The notes under the pieces are model-generated. The model worked only from the letters and a program-made list of their open reading frames with translations. It was not told the origin of the DNA and made no database searches. Made by a program: the position numbers and the translations under genes. From Lentzea nigeriaca (lineage in GTDB: Bacteria > Actinomycetota > Actinomycetes > Mycobacteriales > Pseudonocardiaceae): a DNA stretch of 64,000 bases. The first letter of the stretch is position 1; each line of letters starts with the position of its first letter. The stretch covers positions 496,001-560,000 of the forward strand of contig NZ_JAFBCX010000001.1 in the NCBI RefSeq assembly GCF_016907955.1, read 5' to 3'. Below are positions 23,700 to 32,079 of this stretch, in pieces.

Positions 23700-24821
23700 A
23701 TGGCGATCAAGCGCGTACCCACACCGGCAGGAGACGAGGCCTGGCTGGTCACCGGCTACGACCAGGTCAAGGCGTTGCTGGCGGACCGCAGGCTCGGCCG
23801 CGGCCACGCCGATCCCGACAACGCGCCGAGGTTCGTCGACTCGGTGGTGCTCGGCAGGCCGCACCAGGCCACGGAAGAAGAGGAGAACGAGCGCCACGCC
23901 TGGATGCGCAGGATGCTCGCGCCGTCGTTCTCCGCCAGGAACATGGAGTCCCTGCGCCCACGCGTACGGCACCTCGTCGACGGTCTGCTCGACGACCTCG
24001 TCACGCTGCCCCAGCCGGCGAACTTCCACGAGGCCGTGTCGTTTCCGCTGCCGGTACTGGTGATCTGCGAGCTGCTCGGCGTCCCGTACGAGGATCGCGA
24101 GACGTTCCGGGGCTGGTCAGAGGCCATGAGCACACTGAACAACCCGCAGAAATCCCAGGAAGGCTTCATATGCCTGTGGACCTACATGGGCGAGTTGATC
24201 GAACGGAAGAAGAAGGAGCCGGGCGACGACGTCATCACCCGCCTCATCGAAGGCACACCACCCGGTCAGGACGAGTCGATCGCCCAGCTCAGCGCCGGTC
24301 TGCTGTTCGCGGGCCACGAGACGACGGTCGCCGCCATCGATCGCGGCGTCATGCTGCTGAGCCTCAACCCCGGCCAGTGGGACGCACTGCGCGAAAACCC
24401 CGGGAACATCCCGAACGCCGTCGAGGAGATCCTCCGTCACCGCTCACCGGTGACGACGAGATCAGGTGACTCCGGCATGCCGAGGTACGCGATGTCCGAC
24501 ATCGAGATCGAGGGTGTCCACATCCCGGCAGGTGACCTCGTCCTGCTCGACATCGGTCAGGCCAACCACGACGAGGTCCGCTTCCCGGACCCGGCCGCCT
24601 TCACGCCACGCGAGTCCAACCCGCACCTCACGTTCGGCCACGGACCGCGGTTCTGCATCGGCGCCCCGCTCGCCAGGGTCGAGCTGACGGAGGTCTTCAC
24701 CGCCCTCGTGACCCGCTTCGCGACGTTCGGCCTAGCGGTCGACGTGGCGCAGCTCACCCCCAGGGCGCAACAGCTGGTGGGCGGGGTGGCCGAGCTGCCG
24801 GTGCGCTGGACGGCCCCATGA
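23700..24821 (+). CDS. Cytochrome P450 with short N-terminus
   Basis: The 373-residue P450 has the oxygen-activation helix LLFAGHETTVAAIDRG, the ExxR motif VEEILRHRSPV and the haem-binding loop LTFGHGPRFCIGAPLARVEL, so the core is intact. It begins at about the point where bacterial P450s have GDEAWLVTGYDQVKALLAD, roughly 35 residues shorter than usual; the longer open frame upstream is MarR-gene sequence. Some bacterial P450s are naturally this short. It is divergent from a MarR gene, and no ferredoxin or reductase is adjacent. Substrate unknown. Confidence 0.88.
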   Translation: MAIKRVPTPAGDEAWLVTGYDQVKALLADRRLGRGHADPDNAPRFVDSVVLGRPHQATEEEENERHAWMRRMLAPSFSARNMESLRPRVRHLVDGLLDDLVTLPQPANFHEAVSFPLPVLVICELLGVPYEDRETFRGWSEAMSTLNNPQKSQEGFICLWTYMGELIERKKKEPGDDVITRLIEGTPPGQDESIAQLSAGLLFAGHETTVAAIDRGVMLLSLNPGQWDALRENPGNIPNAVEEILRHRSPVTTRSGDSGMPRYAMSDIEIEGVHIPAGDLVLLDIGQANHDEVRFPDPAAFTPRESNPHLTFGHGPRFCIGAPLARVELTEVFTALVTRFATFGLAVDVAQLTPRAQQLVGGVAELPVRWTAP

Positions 24822-25212
24822 CCTGGTCCGCATCGATAAAGTAACCCTGCACGTTCGAGGCGCTCCTCAGCGTGATGCCCGGTTTCGGATCGCATTGCGC
24901 TGCTTGTCCCACATCTTCCGGTGATTGCATTCACCCGGATGCGTCATGCGTCGACAGAACTTCACGGTGAATACAGCGATCCGGACGCACAATGGTCACG
25001 CTTGGACACACAATTGCCGAGAGTCAACTGTTGATGTGGCTGTTCGCCAGTCCATTCCGCCACGCATGGGTGACTATGTCCCGGTCAGTGGGCCCCTGCG
25101 TAATGGTGGGGGTGGGCGGCGGTCCGCCAGATCGGCGGTTAATCTCTTGCACCTCGTCCACTGCAATCCAGTGCGCCGACGTCGCAACCACCGGGGAGAG
25201 GACTGAACACGG
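24822..25212. other. 391-base gap upstream of the oligopeptide ABC operon
   Basis: No gene could be supported. It is less GC-rich than its surroundings and should contain the ABC operon promoter. A short palindrome TCAAC-t-GTTGA lies at 25024-25034. The operon's ribosome binding site (GGGGAGAGG) is at 25193-25201. I could not pick a -35/-10 pair with confidence. Confidence 0.5.
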
Positions 25213-26190
25213 GTGGCCGGATTTCTGTTGCGGCGGTTGGTCAACTACGTGGTGCTCGCCCTCGTGGCGACGTTCCTCGCGTTCACGTTGGCCTCCGTCA
25301 CGTTTGACCCGATCGGGTTGTTGCAGCAACGCAACCCACCGCCCCCGGCCGCCTCGATCGAGGCGAAGAAACGAGACCTCCACCTCGACCAGCCGATCCC
25401 GCAGCGGTTCGTGACCTGGATGGGCGGAGTGGTGCAGGGCGACTTCGGCCGGACGGTCGCCGACCGCCCGATCACCGACGAGCTCGGCAGGCGCATCGGC
25501 GTCAGCCTGCGGCTGTTCCTGCTCGGCATCACGATCGGCATCCTGTTCGGCGTGCTGATCGGTGTCGTGAGCGCGATCAGGCAGTACAAGTTCAGCGACT
25601 ACTTCGCGACCCTGTTCTCCTTCATATTGCTGTCGACGCCGGTCCTCGTGCTGGGCAACCTGCTCAAGATCGGCGCGCAGAGCGTCAACAACTCGATCGG
25701 CAGCAACGTGCTGATCTTCGTCGGCGAGGAGACTCCCGGCTTCCAGGGCAACTGGTTCGAGCACCTGGGCGACCGGATGCAGCACCTGATCCTGCCGACC
25801 CTCGCGATCGCGCTCGGCCAGATCGCCTACTACAGCCGCTACCAGCGCTCGTCGATGCTCGACGTGCTGGGCAGCGACTTCCTGCGCACCGCGCAGGCCA
25901 AGGGCCTGACCCGGCGCAAGGCATTGATGAAGCACGGCCTGCGGACCGCGCTGATCCCGATGGCGACGCTGTTCGCGTTCGGGTTCGGTCTGCTGGTGGT
26001 CGGCGGCACGTTCACCGAGCGGATCTTCACCTGGTACGGCATGGGTGACTGGCTGGTGACCGGCATCTCGGCGCAGGACACGAACATCACGGCCACGGTG
26101 ACGCTGTTCGTCGCGGTGTGCGTGCTGTTCTCCGGCTGGCTCGCCGACGTGCTGTACGCCGCGCTCGACCCCCGAATCCGTGTGAACTAG
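25213..26190 (+). CDS. Oligopeptide/dipeptide ABC permease, OppB/DppB type
   Basis: This 325-residue inner-membrane permease of a peptide/nickel-type importer begins FLLRRLVNYVVLALVATFLA. It has about six helices and the EAA-like loop (LRTAQAKGLTRRKALMKHGL, RTALIPMATLFAFG) that contacts the ATPase. A large extracytoplasmic loop follows the first helix, as in DppB. The GTG start follows GGGGAGAGG. It is the first gene of a four-gene operon: permease, permease, fused ATPase, binding protein. Confidence 0.93.
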   Translation: MAGFLLRRLVNYVVLALVATFLAFTLASVTFDPIGLLQQRNPPPPAASIEAKKRDLHLDQPIPQRFVTWMGGVVQGDFGRTVADRPITDELGRRIGVSLRLFLLGITIGILFGVLIGVVSAIRQYKFSDYFATLFSFILLSTPVLVLGNLLKIGAQSVNNSIGSNVLIFVGEETPGFQGNWFEHLGDRMQHLILPTLAIALGQIAYYSRYQRSSMLDVLGSDFLRTAQAKGLTRRKALMKHGLRTALIPMATLFAFGFGLLVVGGTFTERIFTWYGMGDWLVTGISAQDTNITATVTLFVAVCVLFSGWLADVLYAALDPRIRVN

Positions 26191-26203
26191 GCAAGGTGAC
26201 GAC

Positions 26204-27181
26204 GTGACCGTGATCCTCAACGAGGGCGACTCCGCGGGAACCGCCGGCGCCGCCCAGGGCAGCCCCGTCGACGCCGCGCCCGAACCGGACAAGGCGATGA
26301 CGCGTGGCCGGCTGGTGCTCATCCGCTTCATGCGCAACAAGCTCGCGCTGATCGGCCTGATCATCATCGTGGCGATGTACCTGCTGGCGTTCGTCGGCCC
26401 GCTGCTGTCGCAGTGGTCCTATGAGGACCGCGACTACAGCGCGTTCCTGCAGCCGCCCTACGCCGACCACATCTTCGGCACCGACAACATCGGTACCGAC
26501 ATGTTCGCGCAGACCATGCGCGGCCTGCAGAAGTCGCTGATCATCGGTTTGCTGGTGGCGCTGATCTCGACCACCGTGGCCGCGATCGTCGGCGCGACGG
26601 CCGGCTACTTCCTCGGTGTCGCCGACAAGGCGCTCATGTGGGTGGTCGACCTGCTGCTCGTGCTGCCGTCGTTCCTGATCATCGCCATCCTCAGCCCGTG
26701 GTTCCGCGGCAAGTCGTGGTGGCTGCTGGTGCTGATGCTGGCGGCGTTCCAGTGGATGATCACCGCGCGCATCGTGCGCGGCATGACGCTGACGCTGAAG
26801 GAACGCGAGTTCGTGAAGGCGGCCCGGTTCATGGGACAGCCCGCCCGCACGATCATCGCCAAGCACATCGTGCCGAACATGGCGTCGCTGCTGATCATCG
26901 ACGCCACCATCAACGTCGCTTCGGCGGTGCTCGCCGAGACCGGCCTGAGCTACTTCGGGTTCGGCGTCCAGTCTCCCGACGTCTCGCTGGGCACCCTGAT
27001 CGGCAACTTCGCCACGTCCGCGACGACCTTCCCGTGGCTGTTCCTGTTCCCGGCGGGCTTCCTCGTCGTGTTCGTGCTGGCGGTGAACTGGGTCGGCGAC
27101 GGACTGCGTGACGCGCTCGACCCGACCTCCACGCGCGTGCGCCGCAAGGAGAAGAAGGACACCAAGGAGAAGGCCGCCTGA
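26204..27181 (+). CDS. Oligopeptide/dipeptide ABC permease, OppC/DppC type
   Basis: This 325-residue second permease has the DppC features: an N-terminal cytoplasmic tail, [20 protein letters not shown], the motif [20 protein letters not shown], and the EAA loop [20 protein letters not shown] followed by [12 protein letters not shown]. It pairs with the upstream permease to form the channel. Its TGA overlaps the ATG of the ATPase gene (TGATG). Confidence 0.93.
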   Translation: MTVILNEGDSAGTAGAAQGSPVDAAPEPDKAMTRGRLVLIRFMRNKLALIGLIIIVAMYLLAFVGPLLSQWSYEDRDYSAFLQPPYADHIFGTDNIGTDMFAQTMRGLQKSLIIGLLVALISTTVAAIVGATAGYFLGVADKALMWVVDLLLVLPSFLIIAILSPWFRGKSWWLLVLMLAAFQWMITARIVRGMTLTLKEREFVKAARFMGQPARTIIAKHIVPNMASLLIIDATINVASAVLAETGLSYFGFGVQSPDVSLGTLIGNFATSATTFPWLFLFPAGFLVVFVLAVNWVGDGLRDALDPTSTRVRRKEKKDTKEKAA

Positions 27182-29310
27182 TGACCAGTTCGGAAATCCT
27201 GTTCGACTCGCCGGCCGACCCGGTGGTCGAAGGGCCGGTTCTGCAGGTCGAAGACCTCCACGTGTCGTTCCCCAGCGAGGCAGGGCGCGTGCAGGCCGTG
27301 CGCGGCCTGAGCTACGAGGTCTCGCCCGGTGAGGTCCTCGGCATCGTCGGCGAGTCCGGCTCCGGCAAGTCCGTGTCGTCGCTCGCCGTCATGGGCCTGC
27401 TGCCCGAGTCCGCCCGCATCAGCGGTTCCATCAAGTTCCAGGGCCGTGAGCTCATCGGCCGCACCGACGCGGAGCTGTCGAAGATCCGCGGCCGGCGCAT
27501 CTCGATGGTGTTCCAGGACCCGCTGTCCGCGCTCACGCCCGTCTACACCGTCGGCGACCAGATCGCAGAGGCGATCCTGGTGCACCGCGGCGGCGCCGTG
27601 TCCAAGCAGGCCGCGAACAAGCGCGCGGTCGAGCTGCTCGACCTCGTCGGCATCCCGAACGCCGCCGAACGCGCCAAGGCGTTCCCGCACGAGTTCTCCG
27701 GCGGTATGCGGCAGCGCGCGGTGATCGCGATGGCGATCGCCAACGACCCCGACCTGATCATCGCCGACGAGCCGACGACCGCGCTCGACGTGACGGTGCA
27801 GGCCCAGGTGCTGCAGCTGCTCGAGACCGCGCAGGAGGTCACCGGCGCGGGCATCGTGATCATCACCCACGACCTCGGCGTCGTCGCCGGGTTCGCGGAC
27901 CGGCTGATGGTCATGTACGCGGGCCGCGCCGTCGAGACCGGCAAGGTCGACGAGATCTACCAGCAGCCGCGCATGCCGTACACGCTCGGCCTGCTCGGCT
28001 CGATCCCGCGCCTGGACGTCGGCGAGAAGCAGGCGCTCGTCCCGATCGTCGGCCAGCCGCCGTCGCTCACGGACCTTCCCCCAGGATGTCCGTTCGCGCC
28101 GCGCTGCCCGATGGTCGTCGACGCCTGCCACACCGCGGAACCGCCGCTGATCGACGTGGACGGCTCCGCCGAGCACAGGGCCGCGTGCATCAGGACCGGT
28201 GAGATCGCCGCGACCGAGACCGAGGGTGCCGAGGCGGCCGCCGAGATCTTCGGTGCCGAGGTCATCGAGGAAGCCGAGATCGCCAAGGTGCCGCGCGAGC
28301 AGCGCGAGACCGTGCTGGAGCTCGACGGCCTGGTCAAGGAGTACGCGGTCAACAAGGGCGTGGTGTTCAAGCGCCGCGTCGGCACCGTGCACGCCGTGGC
28401 CGGCATCTCGTTCGACATCCGCGAGGGCGAGACCCTCGGCCTGGTCGGCGAGTCGGGCTGCGGCAAGACCACGACGCTGATGGAGATCCTCGGTCTCGAG
28501 AAGCCCATGGGCGGCGAGATCTCCGTGCTCGGCACCAACGTGTCCTCTTTGGACTCCAAGCGCCGCTTCGAGATCCGGCGCGACATGTCGGTGGTGTTCC
28601 AGGACCCGATGGCGTCGCTGGACCCGCGCCTGACGATCAACGACGTCATCGCCGAGCCGATGCAGGTGCACGGTTACAGCAAGGCCGACATCAACCGGCG
28701 CGTGCCGGAGCTGATGAAGCTCGTGGGCCTGCGTCCCGAGCAGCTGTCGCGGTATCCGGGCGAGTTCTCCGGCGGCCAGCGGCAGCGCATCGGCATCGCG
28801 CGGGCGCTCGCGCTGGAGCCGAAGCTCGTCGTGCTCGACGAGCCGGTGTCCGCTTTGGACGTCTCGATCCAGGCTGGTGTCATCAACCTGCTGGAGGAGC
28901 TGAAGTCCAAGCTCGGGCTGGCCTACCTGTTCGTGGCCCACGACCTGTCGGTGGTGCGGCACATCGCGGACCGGGTGGCCGTCATGTACCTGGGGAAGAT
29001 CATCGAGATCGGCGAGGTGAACCGCGTGTTCGACGCGCCGCGCCACCCGTACACGCAGGCGCTGCTGTCGGCGATCCCGATTCCCGACCCCGTCAAGGAA
29101 CGCCAGCGGGAGAGGATCATCCTCACCGGCGACCTGCCGAGCCCGGCGAACCCGCCGTCCGGCTGCCGGTTCCGCACCCGCTGCTTCCTGCACGCGTCGC
29201 TGCCTCCGGAGAAGCAGCGCGTGTGCATCGAGGTGGAACCACCGCGCGAGGTGCAGGCAGAAGACCACGAGGCCGCCTGCCACTTCGCCCAGATCCGTCA
29301 GGTCCTCTGA
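27181..29310 (+). CDS. Fused OppD-OppF-type double ATPase
   Basis: This 709-residue protein joins the two ATPases of peptide importers in one chain. The first half has Walker [12 protein letters not shown], signature [10 protein letters not shown] and Walker [13 protein letters not shown]. The second has [22 protein letters not shown] and [12 protein letters not shown]. Each half ends with a peptide-transporter cysteine motif ([26 protein letters not shown]). The linker around residues 335-380 is Ala/Glu-rich. It overlaps the upstream permease stop, showing operon structure. Confidence 0.95.
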   Translation: MTSSEILFDSPADPVVEGPVLQVEDLHVSFPSEAGRVQAVRGLSYEVSPGEVLGIVGESGSGKSVSSLAVMGLLPESARISGSIKFQGRELIGRTDAELSKIRGRRISMVFQDPLSALTPVYTVGDQIAEAILVHRGGAVSKQAANKRAVELLDLVGIPNAAERAKAFPHEFSGGMRQRAVIAMAIANDPDLIIADEPTTALDVTVQAQVLQLLETAQEVTGAGIVIITHDLGVVAGFADRLMVMYAGRAVETGKVDEIYQQPRMPYTLGLLGSIPRLDVGEKQALVPIVGQPPSLTDLPPGCPFAPRCPMVVDACHTAEPPLIDVDGSAEHRAACIRTGEIAATETEGAEAAAEIFGAEVIEEAEIAKVPREQRETVLELDGLVKEYAVNKGVVFKRRVGTVHAVAGISFDIREGETLGLVGESGCGKTTTLMEILGLEKPMGGEISVLGTNVSSLDSKRRFEIRRDMSVVFQDPMASLDPRLTINDVIAEPMQVHGYSKADINRRVPELMKLVGLRPEQLSRYPGEFSGGQRQRIGIARALALEPKLVVLDEPVSALDVSIQAGVINLLEELKSKLGLAYLFVAHDLSVVRHIADRVAVMYLGKIIEIGEVNRVFDAPRHPYTQALLSAIPIPDPVKERQRERIILTGDLPSPANPPSGCRFRTRCFLHASLPPEKQRVCIEVEPPREVQAEDHEAACHFAQIRQVL

Positions 29311-29398
29311 TGCATCCGTCGCCTCAGACGAGACCTGCGAGCACGAAGGAACAGTGTCCCCGGCAACTGGTGTCCGGGCACGAGGGAGGTTCACGACA

Positions 29399-31087
29399 GT
29401 GAGTCGACGTACCAAGGTGGGAGTGACCGCGCTGGTCGCGGTCGCCCTCACGCTTACCGCGTGTGGGGGGCCCAGCAAGACCGACTCCGGCCTGAAGGGC
29501 GCGGAGAACACGGTGGGTCAGGCGGACATCAACCCGCAGGACGCCTCCAAGGTCAAGGACGGCGGGGAGTTCCGCTGGCCGGTTGACCAGCTGCCGGACA
29601 ACTGGAACTACAACCAGCTCGACGGCACCAACGCCGACGGTCGCCGCATGATCGACACGATGATGCCGAACCTGTACAAGCAGCTGGCCGACTCGACGAT
29701 CGAGATCAACAAGGACTACCTGGAGGACGCGAAGCTCGCCTCCAAGGACCCGCAGGTCCTCGAGTTCAAGATCAACCCGAAGGCCAAGTGGTCGGACGGC
29801 ACTGCCCTGTCGTGGCAGGACTTCGAGGCCATGTGGAAGTCGCTGAACGGCACCAACAAGGACTACTCGGTCGCCGGCACCACCGGCTACGAGGACATCG
29901 AGAAGGTCGAGAAGGGCGCGACCGACCAGGACGTCAAGGTCACGTTCAAGAAGAAGTTCGCCGAGTGGAAGGGCCTGTTCTCGCCCCTCTACCCGAAGTC
30001 CATGTCGTCCTCCGTCGAGGAGTTCAACAAGGGCTGGGCTGACAAGCCGAAGGTGACCGCCGGTCCGTTCAAGATCGGCACGATCGACCTCACCGGCAAG
30101 GTCGTCACCGTCGTGCGCGACGACGCGTGGTGGGGCGACAAGCCGAAGCTCGACAAGATCACGTTCCGTCAGGTCGACCGTCCCGCCGTCGCGGACGCGC
30201 TCGCCAACGGCCAGATCGACTTCTTCGACATCGGCTCCAGCATCGACAACTTCACCAAGGCCCGGTCGATGCAGGGTGTGACGATCCGCCAGGCGATCAC
30301 GCCGGACTACTCGCACATCACGTTCAACGGCGCGGACTCCTCGATCCTCAAGGACGCCAAGCTCCGTGTCGCGCTGATGCGCGGTATCGACACCAAGACC
30401 ATCACGCGGGCGCTGCTCGGCCAGATGCTCAAGGGCGACGCGCAGGTCACCGGTAACCACTTCTTCCTGCTGGGCACGAAGGAGTACAAGGACAACTCGT
30501 CCATCGCGTCGTTCGACAAGGAAGCCGCGAAGAAGCAGCTCGACGAGCTGGGCTGGAAGCTCGAGGGTGAGACCCGGAAGAAGGATGGCAAGGAACTCGT
30601 CATCCGGTACGTCATCCCGACGCCGAACCCCGTCTCCGACCAGATCGCGAAGCTCGTGCAGTCGCAGCTGAAGGAGGTCGGCGCCAAGATCGACATCCAG
30701 GCCGTGCCGTCGACCGACTTCTTCAAGCAGTACGTCAACGTCGGCAACTTCGACATGACCGGCTTCCGCTGGCTGTCCTCGGCCACGCCGATCTCGGACG
30801 GCAAGGGCATCTACTACCTCGACCCGACCAGCACCAACCAGAACTACGGCCACATCGGTTCCGAGGAGATCAACAAGCTGCTCGACCAGGCCAACGGTGA
30901 GCTCGACGACGCCAAGCGCGCCGAGATCACCAACGAGATCGACAAGAAGATCTGGGAGATCGGCCACCAGCTGCCGCTCTACCAGCTGCCCGGCGCGGTC
31001 GCGGTGAAGAGCAACGTGGCGAACTTCGGTGCCGTCGCGTTCGCGAACCGCCCGTACGACTACATCCACATGGGCTTCACCTCGTGA
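29399..31087 (+). CDS. Peptide-binding lipoprotein (SBP_bac_5)
   Basis: The 562-residue extracytoplasmic binding protein of the importer has a lipoprotein signal ending LTLTAC. The periplasmic-binding fold signatures follow: PKAKWSDGTALSWQDFEAMW, ADKPKVTAGPFKIGTIDLTG and a C-terminal half typical of family 5 (LPLYQLPGAVAVKS). I chose GTG 29399 after GAGGGAGG. It would capture peptides or similar solutes and deliver them to the permeases. A strong terminator follows the gene, closing the operon. Confidence 0.93.
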   Translation: MSRRTKVGVTALVAVALTLTACGGPSKTDSGLKGAENTVGQADINPQDASKVKDGGEFRWPVDQLPDNWNYNQLDGTNADGRRMIDTMMPNLYKQLADSTIEINKDYLEDAKLASKDPQVLEFKINPKAKWSDGTALSWQDFEAMWKSLNGTNKDYSVAGTTGYEDIEKVEKGATDQDVKVTFKKKFAEWKGLFSPLYPKSMSSSVEEFNKGWADKPKVTAGPFKIGTIDLTGKVVTVVRDDAWWGDKPKLDKITFRQVDRPAVADALANGQIDFFDIGSSIDNFTKARSMQGVTIRQAITPDYSHITFNGADSSILKDAKLRVALMRGIDTKTITRALLGQMLKGDAQVTGNHFFLLGTKEYKDNSSIASFDKEAAKKQLDELGWKLEGETRKKDGKELVIRYVIPTPNPVSDQIAKLVQSQLKEVGAKIDIQAVPSTDFFKQYVNVGNFDMTGFRWLSSATPISDGKGIYYLDPTSTNQNYGHIGSEEINKLLDQANGELDDAKRAEITNEIDKKIWEIGHQLPLYQLPGAVAVKSNVANFGAVAFANRPYDYIHMGFTS

Positions 31088-31100
31088 CGTGTAGTTAGCT

Positions 31101-31140
31101 GACGAACGGCCCGGCGGGTCCTCCTGCCGGGCCGTTCGTC
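31101..31140 (+). terminator. Terminator of the oligopeptide ABC operon
   Basis: An 18-base stem with one G-U pair (arms 31101-31118 and 31123-31140) closes a TCCT loop and is followed by TCTTCTCT. Confidence 0.9.
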
Positions 31141-31154
31141 TCTTCTCTGGAGTT

Positions 31155-32036
31155 GTGTTGTCGCGTTCCCCGGTTCGTGCGCTGCGCCACGGTGTTCTCG
31201 CCACGGCGATCGTGTTGTTCGTCTGCCTCGTCGTCGCGTTCTTCTCGTGGCTGTCCTATTCGGACGATCGAGACCTGTTGTCGTCCATGACCTCGCGCGA
31301 GGTCGGCAGCGTCGTGTCGTTCGACGGCGGTGCGGTGCAGGTGCGGTGGCCGTCCGGGTCGGCGCGCGTCCCGTACGAGGACGGCGACCGGATCGTGGGC
31401 AAGCAGACGCAGGTGGCGTTCGACCCGTCCGATCCTTCCCGTGCGGTGATTCCCGGTGCGGACCTGTTGCTGGAGACCGATCGCGCGCTGGGCGGCGTGA
31501 CGTTCTCGATCGCGGTGGCGTTGCTGGTGGTTCTCGCCGGTCTGGTGCGGCTGTTCCTGGCCGTGCGGCCCGCGCGGGCCGAGCCGGTGACGGTGTCGTT
31601 GCGGCGGATCCGGCTGCAGTCGGGGCTGATGGTGCGGTCGTGGCTGGAGATCGACGGCCCGGTCGAGCGCTGGCTGCCCGTCTACTACGACCCGGTGCTC
31701 GTCACGCTGCCGTCGCCGGTCGACGTCGAACTGCGCGGCGGACGGGTCGCGGTGGCCGACGGCGTGACCATCTACCCGTCGGGTCGTCCGGTGCGGAAGC
31801 ACCCGCGCGGCCGGCGGGTCGACAACCCCGCGCGGCCCGATCCCGAGACGCGGGCTCCACGCGGCCTGCTCGCCCAGCTGCGGGTGGACGCGGTGTTCCT
31901 GGTGCCCGCGCCGATCGTGGGCCTGTTCTGGGCCTACGTGGACGCGAGTGGTTTCACGGGCTGGATCACGGCCACGGTGATCGCCGCCGCGCTGGGCCTG
32001 TGGTGGGGTGCGTTCCGGGGCTCCGACCCGTCGTAA
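31155..32036 (+). CDS. DUF3592-like membrane protein next to caspase gene
   Basis: This 293-residue protein has a first helix near residues 13-33 (GVLATAIVLFVCLVVAFFSW), a beta-rich segment (REVGSVVSFDGGAVQVRWPS), a second helix near 113-135, a large cytoplasmic beta-rich domain and two closely spaced C-terminal helices. This layout resembles DUF3592 proteins, but the match is loose. The GTG start lies right after the ABC operon terminator. It ends 43 bases before the EACC1/caspase gene on the same strand, so the two are probably cotranscribed and may share a membrane site. Confidence 0.65.
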   Translation: MLSRSPVRALRHGVLATAIVLFVCLVVAFFSWLSYSDDRDLLSSMTSREVGSVVSFDGGAVQVRWPSGSARVPYEDGDRIVGKQTQVAFDPSDPSRAVIPGADLLLETDRALGGVTFSIAVALLVVLAGLVRLFLAVRPARAEPVTVSLRRIRLQSGLMVRSWLEIDGPVERWLPVYYDPVLVTLPSPVDVELRGGRVAVADGVTIYPSGRPVRKHPRGRRVDNPARPDPETRAPRGLLAQLRVDAVFLVPAPIVGLFWAYVDASGFTGWITATVIAAALGLWWGAFRGSDPS

Positions 32037-32079
32037 TGCTTTCGGCCGGATGAGCGACCTCCTTCGATAGGAGGCCGCT

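Noticed and set aside
26950..29511. An 853-codon minus-strand ORF opposite the fused ATPase gene
   Set aside because: The plus strand encodes complete ATPase motifs; the antisense frame has shadow composition only.
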